A stretch of DNA of 64,000 nt from Flavobacterium sp. ZT3R18 (GCF_007097385.1 NZ_VJZS01000011.1:91789-155788), one strand, 5' to 3'. Positions 46,008 to 55,452 are shown, counted from the first letter of the stretch. The notes: generated by a model not told the origin, from the sequence alone. Program-made: numbers and translations.

Positions 46008-46511
46008 ATGTTAGTACATTTAATGTCAGATTTAATCAAAGACAAAACACTTAAATTAGAATTTTCTCAAACCCCTATTTCTGTTTTCGAAAGATATGGG
46101 ATTATGGATTTTGAAAGTCTTAATTCTAATGGAATAGAAGCTTTAATTGATCGAATCTCATCCGAAATTAAAGAATCATTGGAGTTGCCTCATATGCTCG
46201 GATGGCCAAGCCCCGAAGCAGTAAAGGTTACCAATGTAAAACCAGATAAAAAATCAGTTTCTGAAAATATTGGTAAAATTGAGATTCATGGCACAAATTT
46301 TAACTCTTTAGAAAAGGGATCAATTAATAAGATTGAGTTCCGAAATAGCTCAGATAGTATTTCGACAAAAGATTTTAAAATTAGTAGTGATAAATTAATT
46401 CAAGCTATTTTTAATGGAAGCCTTAATTCTGGAGATTATGACTTAATTGCTTACCTAAACAATGAGAAAGTAGGATATTCAGTTTTGAAGAATGCCTTTA
46501 TCGTAGAATAA
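46008..46511 (+). CDS. Small protein with leader-like N-terminus and IPT/TIG-like body
   Basis: 167 residues, no Sec signal. Residues about 1-65 are helical and read LIKDKTLKLEFSQTPISVFE then RYGIMD, a pattern like the LxxDxxxxxxFxxxPxxVxxxYGI stretch of Nif11/NHLP-type precursor leaders. Residues about 80-167 look like one Ig-like IPT/TIG domain (VTNVKPDKKSV, KIEIHGTNFNSLE, GSLNSGDYDLIAYLNNEK, VLKNAFIVE). It starts 13 bases after the kinase gene. I infer a secreted or modified cargo protein exported through a leader-dependent route; no maturation protease is adjacent. Alternatively it is a simple adaptor. Confidence 0.6.
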   Translation: MLVHLMSDLIKDKTLKLEFSQTPISVFERYGIMDFESLNSNGIEALIDRISSEIKESLELPHMLGWPSPEAVKVTNVKPDKKSVSENIGKIEIHGTNFNSLEKGSINKIEFRNSSDSISTKDFKISSDKLIQAIFNGSLNSGDYDLIAYLNNEKVGYSVLKNAFIVE

Positions 46512-46522
46512 TAGATTCCAGT

Positions 46523-47509
46523 ATGATAGCAGTAATTGATTTAATTAATGTTACAAAACGGTATTTAACCAGTACACTAGTTTCGAATGAATCAATGAAT
46601 TCAATAGAAAGCTTGTGTACTGGGTTACCTCCCGTTTTTCATTCTATTTATTTCGAAATTAGGGCTAATGAAGAACCTAGAGTAGATTTTACAGGAATGG
46701 CGAGTACATGGAACTTTTCCAAATATGTTGAAAACGCTACTGTTGAAGAAAGCCATGACTTAAGTATTGTTAAAAAGTGGTTGAATAACGGTCGGATACC
46801 CATGCTGAGCTTCGAGTTTGACATCATAGATTATCGAGTTCAAAACCCCTTTTTTCTGTGGACTATTCATAGAGGTTATATAGAGAATGTTAGTTCGAGT
46901 TTTGACCCTATCACATCTATAGATTCTATTCAGAATTGTTTCAAATACGAAGGTTTTTCGATGTCTGACGCCTTGATTGTGGAGATTAACAGTTCTTTCG
47001 ATAAAATGCCACAATCAGCTCATATACTTCATGTTTTAAATATGAAGGCAAGAGGTGTTGAAGGTGTCAGATTGATAATTAGTATTCCTATATTTTCCTG
47101 TTTATCTTTTCTAGAAGCCATTGATTGGAAAGGAAATGTAACTCTATTGCAAGAATTAATCGAAGTAATAAAAAAGTTTAGTTTCAGCATATCATTACAG
47201 CTCTCTTATCCTAAAGAAATTAGATCAACACTAGGAGTTGAGGTTTATCCAAATGACCCGCATAATACAGAACTAAATAAAAAAGAAATGAGTGAGTTTT
47301 TTAGATTGCTAATGGAACGCAAACTTCTTGTTTCTGATAAAGTGGATGATGTTGTTACTTGGCAGGGTGTTTCTAGGGTTGATACTACTATAGTGGACTG
47401 GAAAATGGATGTTGTTAGAGACGTGATGGTGAAATTTGTTTTGGGAGAACAAGAACGCCCAGAAATAAAATTTTATCTGGGAGCAAATGCTGTGTATAAA
47501 TTGTTTTAA
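46523..47509 (+). CDS. Unknown 328-residue protein of the kinase operon
   Basis: No family recognised. It is soluble, mixed alpha/beta and has no signal peptide. Segments such as SDALIVEINSSFDKMPQSAHILHV and GVEGVRLIISIPIFS suggest a parallel alpha/beta (barrel-like) core, and the C-terminal half is acidic (VDDVVTWQGVSRVDTTIVDWKMD). It begins 11 bases after the IPT-like gene and its stop is one base before the next ATG, so the three genes are tightly coupled. Confidence 0.6.
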   Translation: MIAVIDLINVTKRYLTSTLVSNESMNSIESLCTGLPPVFHSIYFEIRANEEPRVDFTGMASTWNFSKYVENATVEESHDLSIVKKWLNNGRIPMLSFEFDIIDYRVQNPFFLWTIHRGYIENVSSSFDPITSIDSIQNCFKYEGFSMSDALIVEINSSFDKMPQSAHILHVLNMKARGVEGVRLIISIPIFSCLSFLEAIDWKGNVTLLQELIEVIKKFSFSISLQLSYPKEIRSTLGVEVYPNDPHNTELNKKEMSEFFRLLMERKLLVSDKVDDVVTWQGVSRVDTTIVDWKMDVVRDVMVKFVLGEQERPEIKFYLGANAVYKLF

Positions 47510-47510
47510 A

Positions 47511-49238
47511 ATGACAAATAAAAATAAAATTGTAGGAGTTGCTAATCACACTCTCTTTATATTGTTTTCTTTTTTGCTATTTTCTTGTCAATATCAAAAG
47601 AATGAATCAGAAATCATTGGTCGCTCTGGTCAACTCGTAGAAGTGGTTACCCCGGAATTATATGATTCTTTACCGTCATTTGTTTTTAAACAAAATGGAA
47701 TGTATGCTACAGGCCTGTTCTGTGTAGATCTGGATAATAATGGTTATATGGATGTTGTTGATGCTAATGGAAACGATATGTGTCCGCAACCATTAACGAT
47801 TTATAACAATTGGGGTAAAGAAACTGGAGAGCCTTATTATTTACCAAATTATGCAGATGATAAAGGTTTTAATACTAGAATTAAAATTGGCGATCTGAAT
47901 AAAGATGGTTGGCAAGATATAGTTATGATTTCTGTGTTTAAAAGGTCGCAGTTTAATCCAGAATCTTTTATTTCCCAAAGTGATTTAAATGTATCAGATC
48001 TTTATAAACCCGGCAGCGTAAAAGTATATATGAATAACAGGGGGATTATTCCGAGTACAGCTACCTATGAAATCGAACTGGGTGCATTTCCGTTCGATAT
48101 TGATTTAGGGGACTTTGATGCTGATGGAGATTTAGACTTAGCTGTTGCAAATGTTGGTCAACTTAATGAAAATGGTGAGTTTGCCCCTGCGAAATCTGTA
48201 ATTTGTATAAATGAAAATGGAATACTAAAAAACAAAAAAATCTGGGAGACCGATTACTCCTTTAATGCGATGTCAATAAAATTTGCTGATGTTAATCTTG
48301 ATGGATTGTTGGATCTGACAATTGGTCATTCTCCTGGTCATGTGGGAGAGAAAAAGTCTAAAACCAATGAGGCTATTAGTGTGTTTTATGGTAAATTGGA
48401 TAGCAATACTAAAATTGGGATTGAGACCAATGTGGGATGGTCTTTTGGGTTTGGTAGCTCTTTAGCAGCGGTAACGTTAAATATTGGTCTGTTAAGAGAA
48501 GGAGAGAATAGTGTTCCTAATAAAAAGGATGTTGCTTTTTTAGTAGGTGTACAAAGAGTTAAAGAGGATGAAGAGGCTTTTAAATTGGTGAATAGTCATA
48601 GAATGTTAAATTCAAGTAATTGTTTAGGTGAGGATTTTTTTGTTATTGGGTGCCAAGAGAAAAAAATCTATTGGAAAACAGCTGCAACTGATATGAATGT
48701 AAACAAACCGTCGTTTTCTTCTATGGGAGATCTCAATAATGATGGTTATGCAGATCTAGTATTGGGATTCTTCAAAATGGAAGGAGGGGATTTGAATGAT
48801 GGAGCGCCATTTTTTATATTCGAAGGAAAGCGTGGGGATGCCAATGGATCAAGATTCAAACAAATATATCGTTCCAAGGCACATGGAGTTAATCAGGAAA
48901 TATTCTTGGGGTATGCACGTCAATACACTAAAATGAAATCGAATAAAATCGAACAAAGGAGGTTTACTCAGGTATTTTCTCCTAATAGGCCTGTGATAAC
49001 ACTACCCTGTAATGTTGTATTGTCAATAGATAGTGTAAAAGTCGATCAAGTGATACAAAATTATGGAGCTTATAGCTGGAATTATGCTAGTAATGCACTG
49101 ACGCTAAATACTAGTGTTACGCATGCTGTTGAGGTAGAAGTTGTCTATAAAACGCCTTTGAAAAAGGATATTTATATTGCTTATTGGAATGCCAATAAAG
49201 GAAATGCTATTTATTATAGTAAATATTCTAAGCCTTGA
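47511..49238 (+). CDS. FG-GAP/VCBS-repeat lipoprotein
   Basis: 575 residues from ATG 47511 (eight residues after an in-frame ATG at 47487 inside the previous gene). The signal peptide ends in the lipobox LLFSC, so it is the only clearly exported product of the operon. The mature part has repeated calcium-type loops of FG-GAP/VCBS repeats: FCVDLDNNGYMDVVDANG, KIGDLNKDGWQDIV, DLGDFDADGDLDLAVANVG, KFADVNLDGLLDLTIG and SMGDLNNDGYADLVLGF. They build a beta-propeller for ligand or surface contact. No enzymatic domain is seen. Confidence 0.85.
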   Translation: MTNKNKIVGVANHTLFILFSFLLFSCQYQKNESEIIGRSGQLVEVVTPELYDSLPSFVFKQNGMYATGLFCVDLDNNGYMDVVDANGNDMCPQPLTIYNNWGKETGEPYYLPNYADDKGFNTRIKIGDLNKDGWQDIVMISVFKRSQFNPESFISQSDLNVSDLYKPGSVKVYMNNRGIIPSTATYEIELGAFPFDIDLGDFDADGDLDLAVANVGQLNENGEFAPAKSVICINENGILKNKKIWETDYSFNAMSIKFADVNLDGLLDLTIGHSPGHVGEKKSKTNEAISVFYGKLDSNTKIGIETNVGWSFGFGSSLAAVTLNIGLLREGENSVPNKKDVAFLVGVQRVKEDEEAFKLVNSHRMLNSSNCLGEDFFVIGCQEKKIYWKTAATDMNVNKPSFSSMGDLNNDGYADLVLGFFKMEGGDLNDGAPFFIFEGKRGDANGSRFKQIYRSKAHGVNQEIFLGYARQYTKMKSNKIEQRRFTQVFSPNRPVITLPCNVVLSIDSVKVDQVIQNYGAYSWNYASNALTLNTSVTHAVEVEVVYKTPLKKDIYIAYWNANKGNAIYYSKYSKP

Positions 49239-49288
49239 AAAGTTAAGATGCTTTTGAGCATCAATAATAGAAATTAATAAAAATCAGT

Positions 49289-50809
49289 ATGAAAAAAGTA
49301 TCCGTAGAAGAAAATGATTCACGTTTCCCAAGTTTTAAGCAAGGGTTTAATCAACGTTGGTATGCTAATAATTGTAATGTGGTCTATCTGTGTGAAAATG
49401 CGGATGGCACTGAAGCTGCACTAGAGGAAGCAATAAGTCGTTTTGATAAGGATGTGAAAGTTAAATGCGGAGGACATTGCTATGAAAATTTTGTTTTCAA
49501 CGAAGACACCAAAGCTATTTTGGATGTAACCGCTCTAGACGACGCAGGCTATGATGAAGGTCGGGGCTATTACTTAGGTGCAGGAGGAAACAATTGGGAA
49601 GCCTTTAAGAGTTTATTCCGGGATTTTGGTAAAGTTCTTCCCGCTGGATCTTGTTATTCAGTAGGATTGGGAGGTCATATTTGTGGTGGTGGATACGGCC
49701 TTTTATCCCGTTTAAATGGACTTACGGTTGATTGGTTGACGGGGGTTGAATTGGTAGTAAAAGACAAAAAAGATCAACCTGCACGCACTATTTATGTTTC
49801 AAAAGATTCCATTGGAGATGAACAAGATTTGTTTTGGGCGCATTGTGGTGGTGGTGGTGGTAATTTCGGCGTGATCACGAAATACTTTTTTAAAAATCTT
49901 CCAGACTCGCCTGAATGTGCTTTTCTGACCACTTACGCTTTTCAATGGAAGCATTTATCCGCGAAAACACTTTACAAACTCCTCGAATGGTACGAGGAAT
50001 TTTCATTAAATAATGACAATTGGAATCAATTCGGTTTGTTTAAACTCAACCATAAAGCAAATGGGGAGATTCATCTATTGATTCAAACAGCAACGGAGAA
50101 TAACGACGAAGCATTAAAAAGAAATAAAGCCCTCATTGAAAAGCAGTCCAAAGAGCTAACTGAAATTTGTGAGCACAGAATTGCTAGAAGACCCATATTT
50201 GGACATGGAGCGCACGTCCCTTCCGAGATGTCAACCAATACAATACTCTATACATATTACGAAGCAACGCAAACCTTGAATGGTTCCGGAGTGAATCAAA
50301 GAGGGAAATACAAGTCGGCCTATATGCGTAAAAAGTTTAGTAAGCGAGATGCCAAAGTGATTTTTAATCAACTTCAAAAAATACCAAAAGGACTCTCCAA
50401 AACAGATATGACACAAAGTTTGTTGCAGGTTGATTCCTACGGAGGAAGAATAAATAATGTAGATTCAAATGCCACAGCCATTGCACAGCGGGATTCAATA
50501 TTCAAACTACAGTACCAAACGTATTGGACATTTGAAAAAGATGATCCAAAATATTTAAGTTGGATTCGCGAGTTCTATGGTGCCGTGTACAAAAAGACAG
50601 GAGGCACTCCTAACCCAAAATTAGACCCCACAAATAATGTAGATGGCTGTTATTACAATTATCCCGATGCCGACTTAAATGAACTTGTAGGTAAACAAGG
50701 AGCTATGGAATTGTATTTCCTTGAAAATCTTGATCGTTTGAAAGCAGTGAAGCGCAGATGGGATCCAAACAATTATTTTAATAATGAACAATCAATCCCT
50801 TTGATTTGA
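49289..50809 (+). CDS. BBE-type FAD-linked oxidoreductase
   Basis: 506 residues of the FAD-linked oxidase family with a berberine-bridge-like C-terminus (YYNYPDADLN...YFLENLDRLKAVKRRWDPNNYFNNEQSIP). Both covalent FAD anchors of this family are visible: histidine in KCGGHCYENFVFN and cysteine in LPAGSCYSVGLGGH, followed by CGGGYGLLSRLNGLTVD. Such bicovalent enzymes oxidise sugars, alkaloids or polyketides with O2. There is no signal peptide, so it is cytoplasmic unless exported by another route. It closes the kinase operon; a terminator follows at 50986. Confidence 0.88.
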   Translation: MKKVSVEENDSRFPSFKQGFNQRWYANNCNVVYLCENADGTEAALEEAISRFDKDVKVKCGGHCYENFVFNEDTKAILDVTALDDAGYDEGRGYYLGAGGNNWEAFKSLFRDFGKVLPAGSCYSVGLGGHICGGGYGLLSRLNGLTVDWLTGVELVVKDKKDQPARTIYVSKDSIGDEQDLFWAHCGGGGGNFGVITKYFFKNLPDSPECAFLTTYAFQWKHLSAKTLYKLLEWYEEFSLNNDNWNQFGLFKLNHKANGEIHLLIQTATENNDEALKRNKALIEKQSKELTEICEHRIARRPIFGHGAHVPSEMSTNTILYTYYEATQTLNGSGVNQRGKYKSAYMRKKFSKRDAKVIFNQLQKIPKGLSKTDMTQSLLQVDSYGGRINNVDSNATAIAQRDSIFKLQYQTYWTFEKDDPKYLSWIREFYGAVYKKTGGTPNPKLDPTNNVDGCYYNYPDADLNELVGKQGAMELYFLENLDRLKAVKRRWDPNNYFNNEQSIPLI

Positions 50810-50985
50810 TTGAAGGGAATTTTGTAGCAACTACTTTTTTTGCGATTCTATGAAAGAGCAAAAGCAGCAAGTTTTTCCTTGGATTCGATTTAATTTAATA
50901 ACAGAGGTTTAAGAAAGCTTAAATATGGGTCGTTAAAAAGTTTTCGTAAAGTCTGTTATAAAGGCAATTTTTAATTTTTAATCAC

Positions 50986-51018
50986 AAAAAGCATCTCTTT
51001 ATTAAGGAGGTGCTTTTT
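50986..51018 (+). terminator. Terminator of the FHA/kinase operon
   Basis: aaaaagcatctc and gaggtgcttttt form a 12-bp stem (one G-U) around 9 bases, 176 bases after the FAD oxidase stop. Confidence 0.7.
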
Positions 51019-51473
51019 GCGTTTTAAAATAGACTAATATCTCATGGTATAAGGTCTTATCACTTGAATTATTCTACGTGAAATACCGTGATATATTTTC
51101 CCTGATTTCTTCTTTCTACATTTACAATATCAAACAAAAGGATTTAAAGTGAATCGTATCAGTATGATAATCGGTAAATTATAAAATGGGTTTGATAGTC
51201 TGACTTTGGCCAAAGAAGGAAATAGTAAGTAATCAATAAATGTATCAATATAATACCAAGCGTACCTAGAATAGGATATTCTAAAGAAGAAAAATTAGTA
51301 CGGATTTATGGTTTGTGAGAACTGAGTTTATTGGTAGAATAATAAAACAGTGGAGCAGAACCCACTTAAATAAACGACTTGACTTGCACAGGAAAAATGC
51401 ATGGGTATAAAGATCACTATTGATTGAGAAACAAGAGATGGATTTATATCATAATCTTAAAAAGAAATAAATT
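51019..51473. other. Spacer with no recognised gene
   Basis: 455 AT-rich bases. Only very short frames exist, for example a 20-codon frame just upstream of the terminator (50850-50912). A promoter for the next gene is expected here but no good TAnnTTTG was located. Confidence 0.4.
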
Positions 51474-51902
51474 ATGTCAAAAATTTTAAAAATATCAGAC
51501 AACGGGAAAGACTTTGGTTATGTAACGTTAAAAGGAGAGGTGTTTTATGGTGGCGGAAGTAGATCTGAGGCCGCCAAGTTTGATCTTGAAAAATATAAAA
51601 ATGAAAGTAATACTTTTTATTTCAAATTGACTGGAACAAAAGAATCTTATATGGATGTTAAGGCAGCTTCTTCTAGAATACAAATTGTGAAACCTACATT
51701 TAGTGTTGATTCATCATCTATATGTGCCTGGAGAATTGAGAATCAAGAATTACAGATGATAATTAGTAGTCATTTTACAGGAAAATGTTTGAGTCGCAGT
51801 ACAGATGATAAGGAGAGTAAGGCTCTTTATGGAAATATTTTAGGTAGTCATTGTACTGTTACCATGGAAGAAGTTGCTAAAAATGAGATGGAAGAAGCTT
51901 AA
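51474..51902 (+). CDS. Beta-rich small protein of unknown function
   Basis: 142 residues, no signal or membrane segment. Beta-strand-like segments (FGYVTLKGEVFYGGG, NTFYFKLTGTKESYMDVKA, AWRIENQELQMIISSHFTGKCLSR, GSHCTVTMEEVA) end in an acidic helix. Two or three cysteines are spread over it. I do not recognise a family. It is monocistronic: a terminator follows after 13 bases, then the metallophosphoesterase gene. Location suggests a link with the kinase operon, not shown by sequence. Confidence 0.55.
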   Translation: MSKILKISDNGKDFGYVTLKGEVFYGGGSRSEAAKFDLEKYKNESNTFYFKLTGTKESYMDVKAASSRIQIVKPTFSVDSSSICAWRIENQELQMIISSHFTGKCLSRSTDDKESKALYGNILGSHCTVTMEEVAKNEMEEA

Positions 51903-51914
51903 TATTCTTTACTT

Positions 51915-51953
51915 AAAAAAATCTAAAGTCTTTTTTAAGGCTTTAGATTTTTT
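51915..51953 (+). terminator. Terminator after the beta-rich gene
   Basis: aaaaaatctaaag and ctttagatttttt pair around about 11 bases and end in a T run. Confidence 0.8.
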
Positions 51954-51985
51954 GTTTCCCCCCAAATGATAAAAATATAAGAGAT

Positions 51986-53275
51986 ATGGATTTAGATAAT
52001 AAATCATTTAGAGAAAAATGGAGTCAAGTAAAAGATCAATTGACATCTACAGAAATAGATAAGCTTGAACTTTTAGTAAATAAAGCGCATCAGGAGGCGT
52101 GTGCCATTTTACAAGGAAATATGCCTGCCAAAACAATTAGTTATCCAGAACTTATAATGGTAAAAACATTGCTTGGTGAAGGATCTCCCTTGAAGATTAC
52201 GCAAGCTTTGAAGCATTCGAAATCTAAAGTAGACTCCAAAGGTCAAATTTGGGGAAATAAAAAATATGAACAATTAGATCTTGAATGGGCATCATCCGCA
52301 GCAAATTATTTTAAATACAAAAATAATAAAGCTCCCTTTGGGAAAAATGCTCAAGTTATTTCTATTCCAGATGATGTAAATATTGCTATTGCTGGGGACT
52401 GGGGTACAGGATACTGGCGAGAAAACGATACTCCAGCAAAAAAAGTGGCTGTTCAAATGTTGGGAAGCCAGCCAGACTATACGATCCATATTGGGGACAC
52501 TTATTATAGTGGAACAAAGGGTGAAATGAAAGATAATTTAGTGAAGATTTGGCCAAAAGGGAAATCAGGTACTTTTGCCATTCCTGGTAATCATGAAATG
52601 TATTGTGGTAACCATAACTACTATGCAATTTTGCCTGAATTATGCCCATTGCAAAAAGGAGCGAGTTATTTTGCATTGCAAAACAAGAACTGGCTAATCA
52701 TAGCCTTAGATTCTGCCTATTATGCAACGGGAGATTTTTATAATGTAGGTTCTATCGGTTCAAAAGAAGGAGAGCAGGCAGTCTGGTTGAAGAATGTATT
52801 AGGTCGAACCGATAATCGAAAAATTATTATTATTACACATCATCAACCTGTTGATCTTTCAGGAAAGGTTGTTTCCAACTTATTCGGGGAGGTTAATTCC
52901 ATTTTAATCGAGAACCACTTTGACTCACCTGCTTTCTGGTATTTCGGTCATGAACATAATGCGGTAGTTTATAGTGACTTATCTGCTATAGATCTTCCGA
53001 GCCGTTGTATTGGACATGGCGCAATACCTTATGGAATTGCCTCTGACTTAAACGTAGCTATTGGGGATACAGTTATATGGTCAGAGAGTGAATCTGCCAA
53101 TGACCCCGAATATCCAGAACGAGTTCTGAATGGTTATCTGAGTTTGCTTTTAAACGGTACTAGTATAACCGAAACGCTTTTCTCTGAGAATGGAGATCTG
53201 CGATGGACTCAATCAATTGATTTTGAGGATGTCTCATTACAATTTCAAAATGAGAAGGAATTAAAGTTAGAATAA
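51986..53275 (+). CDS. Calcineurin-like metallophosphoesterase
   Basis: 429 residues, no signal peptide. An N-terminal helical domain (about 1-110) precedes the phosphoesterase core: IAIAGDWGTGYW (Asp), YTIHIGDTYYSG (GD), FAIPGNHEMYCG (GNHE), IIIITHHQPVD (His) and FWYFGHEHNAVVY (GHxH). These residues bind two metal ions. The substrate is unknown. The first motif has DxG in place of the common DxH (GDWG), a variation found in purple-acid-like or protein-phosphatase-like branches. It lies at the end of the kinase block and could be the opposing phosphatase, which is inference. Confidence 0.88.
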   Translation: MDLDNKSFREKWSQVKDQLTSTEIDKLELLVNKAHQEACAILQGNMPAKTISYPELIMVKTLLGEGSPLKITQALKHSKSKVDSKGQIWGNKKYEQLDLEWASSAANYFKYKNNKAPFGKNAQVISIPDDVNIAIAGDWGTGYWRENDTPAKKVAVQMLGSQPDYTIHIGDTYYSGTKGEMKDNLVKIWPKGKSGTFAIPGNHEMYCGNHNYYAILPELCPLQKGASYFALQNKNWLIIALDSAYYATGDFYNVGSIGSKEGEQAVWLKNVLGRTDNRKIIIITHHQPVDLSGKVVSNLFGEVNSILIENHFDSPAFWYFGHEHNAVVYSDLSAIDLPSRCIGHGAIPYGIASDLNVAIGDTVIWSESESANDPEYPERVLNGYLSLLLNGTSITETLFSENGDLRWTQSIDFEDVSLQFQNEKELKLE

Positions 53276-53394
53276 TAAATTACAGTGTATGCACCATAAA
53301 AGATGCATGATAAATTGCATCTTAAAAAAAAAACACAATCTGTTTGAGTAAGAAACGATTGTTTTTATGGTAAATTAATCAATCGAATCTGTGT

Positions 53395-53443
53395 AAATCG
53401 GCTTAATCTACGTGACAATTTTTCACGCAGATTAAGCAGATTT
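53395..53443. terminator. Bidirectional hairpin between convergent units
   Basis: aaatcggcttaatctacgtga and tcacgcagattaagcagattt pair with two mismatches around 7 bases. It separates the phosphoesterase gene from the amidoligase-like gene and also belongs to the class of long intergenic inverted repeats. Confidence 0.7.
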
Positions 53444-53534
53444 TTAAAAATCCCCTAAGAAATACAATTTGTTGTGCACCCTGACCTAGCTATGGGACAG
53501 TGAAACTTTTTAGGATTATTAAGGAAAGGCATTT

Positions 53535-55076
53535 TTAATTAGTACAAAAAGACCCTATTTGTTGCAAATGTTGCTCTGTTTGGTATTTATTGAAGTTGTC
53601 CCATTTTGGAGGAGAACTTGTTTTTTGCCCATACATGGAATCCAAACATACATTGTTGTCTTTGTACTTTTCGTGTAAAACTGCCAAAATTTTAAAGAAA
53701 AATTCATCCAGCATTACAATAGCTTCAAATTCGGTTTTGAGTGTGTTGTAGTTACTGTCAGATGGATTTAATAGCTGTAATAACTCTAAAACTTCGTTCT
53801 TTTCGTCTTCGTTTATTTCAGTTAAATAACCGTTTTTTAAAGTTTTAAAAACTAAATTATTCCAAGCAATACTATCATGTCCCCATTGAACATCGGGTAG
53901 ATTTAGAGCATGTTCACAGATTAAAATAATAGAAAAAAGAACATCATTTAAGTACTCTGCCGGAAACTCATCAAAACTTCTAAATTCAAAACCACTTTGG
54001 TACATTTTTTCCTGATTGAAATCAAGACCCACTTCCGAAAGCAATTCGTATTCCATGTCTACTTCAATCTGATCTCTCCACCAAATGTTTTCTTCTTTTT
54101 CAAATTTTAGTAGTTTTCTAAAATCGTCTACATTGTAGGTTAGAATTTTTCCTTTAGGCATCGCTTTGTTAAACGTTCCTACGCCTATGTAACGAGACAT
54201 CGCGTTTCTCATAGAACCCAAAGTAAATTTTTTGTCTAAGCTATATTTATCACTTATTACTCCCATAATATCAGGGCTTCCTAGAGTGGCTATAAAAAAC
54301 GGTTCAAACCATTGCAGTAAATAAATGGCATTGGAGTGTGTTTTGTCAAAGTCATTGTAATCTACAATTCGGCTATCTTCTGTAAGTGAAGGCAAGGTAA
54401 TGTGAAAATGGTACGTGCCATTGTTAAACAAAACAAGGTTTTCCTGATTGGTCATGAACATATTAAGACCATTGTTATAATCTGGAAAGTTCAGTTTTCC
54501 GTTTAGTACAGATGATTCATTGATTTTGTCAAGGAATAACTTTTTGGTGGCTTTTAGCTCTTTGCAAGAATCGGCTATCGTTCTATTTTCAAAATATTTG
54601 GTAACAAATTCGATAGAATCGCCATCAAAATGTACGGATCCCATCGTTTTATTTCTTTGGGTAATCATACTTTGAATGTTGTACGGTTGATCCTCAAGAA
54701 AAAGTTCCATGATGGATTTTCCTAGATATTCAGGGTTTTCTATTGGTGGGATCACTTCAGCTGTTTCGGTAGCGTCAACTAATAAATCTACTGCTGATAC
54801 TGTTTTGTGCTGGTAGTTTATATCCAGTTTTTCAAGGGAATGACTATTAATCATTCTGCTCACTTTATAATTTTTATTCAAGCCAAAAGCCTTTTTCAAT
54901 ATAGGAGCTAAGCTTTCCGGTTTATAGCATTTTCTGTAATCAATACTGTATTTCTCAAAACCAATTTTTTCTTGTATAAATTCACCAGTTACTATTAAGG
55001 ATTCTTCAAACTGCATGTAGGTTTCGTTTTCTAATCCAATTCCCCAATAATATTTTTTTGTCTGATTTTCGTTCAT
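53535..55076 (-). CDS. Probable glutamine-synthetase-fold amidoligase (GCL-like)
   Basis: 513 residues, cytoplasmic. The N-terminus YYWGIGLENETYMQFEE has the GxExE strand of carboxylate-amine ligases such as glutamate-cysteine ligase. The middle part FNNGTYHFHITLPS followed by HSNAIYLLQWFEPFFIATLGSPDIMG matches the metal/ATP-site histidines and the helix of the amidoligase group, with parallels in large DNA viruses. The assignment rests on pattern recognition, not alignment. Such enzymes form amide bonds with ATP in glutathione, cell-wall or peptide-tag metabolism; the substrate is unknown. The ORF between promoter and start, and a peptidase upstream, suggest a peptide-related role. Confidence 0.6.
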   Translation of the reverse strand: MNENQTKKYYWGIGLENETYMQFEESLIVTGEFIQEKIGFEKYSIDYRKCYKPESLAPILKKAFGLNKNYKVSRMINSHSLEKLDINYQHKTVSAVDLLVDATETAEVIPPIENPEYLGKSIMELFLEDQPYNIQSMITQRNKTMGSVHFDGDSIEFVTKYFENRTIADSCKELKATKKLFLDKINESSVLNGKLNFPDYNNGLNMFMTNQENLVLFNNGTYHFHITLPSLTEDSRIVDYNDFDKTHSNAIYLLQWFEPFFIATLGSPDIMGVISDKYSLDKKFTLGSMRNAMSRYIGVGTFNKAMPKGKILTYNVDDFRKLLKFEKEENIWWRDQIEVDMEYELLSEVGLDFNQEKMYQSGFEFRSFDEFPAEYLNDVLFSIILICEHALNLPDVQWGHDSIAWNNLVFKTLKNGYLTEINEDEKNEVLELLQLLNPSDSNYNTLKTEFEAIVMLDEFFFKILAVLHEKYKDNNVCLDSMYGQKTSSPPKWDNFNKYQTEQHLQQIGSFCTN

Positions 55077-55150
55077 TTATACTAATTCTTTTTTTTATGG
55101 TTAATTGATCTTTTAAAAGGTATTGTTTTTATTTAGAAACACTATGTAAT

Positions 55151-55210
55151 CTATTGTAAATCAGGTTTAAGTTTTCTTTTAAGGATTAAACATAATTGTT
55201 TTTTATCCAT
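55151..55210 (-). CDS. 19-codon ORF in the amidoligase leader
   Basis: ATG 55210 opens MDKKQLCLILKRKLKPDLQ, ending in TAG at 55153-55151, 74 bases before the amidoligase ATG. It is basic, with one cysteine and lysine and glutamine side chains. It lies in the roughly 340-base leader downstream of a good promoter. It might be a leader peptide or a peptide substrate, or it may be chance. Confidence 0.25.
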   Translation of the reverse strand: MDKKQLCLILKRKLKPDLQ

Positions 55211-55421
55211 TAAAAAAAGTTTGCTTTTACTTTTTAAACTATAGGAATTATATTTCTGTTTTAGAGATTTTGCACTTCAATAGACTGAATGATTGATAAA
55301 AAAGTATAATTTTATAGGACAGTTATAAAATCACAATTTGTTTTAATCGATTTTGTATCAGTAATTTAAGCGGATGAATAGCCTGATTGCTGCTTTTGCT
55401 ATCCTTGTTTTTTCTAAGTTG

Positions 55422-55452
55422 CAAAAGTACTTCATTATTATGTCATTTCCAA
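55422..55452 (-). promoter_or_regulatory. Bacteroidota-type promoter upstream of the amidoligase gene
   Basis: On the minus strand TTG (55452-55450), a 20-base spacer and TACTTTTG (55429-55422). Start would be near 55415, leaving about 340 bases of leader before the ATG at 55076, much longer than for other genes here. Confidence 0.6.
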
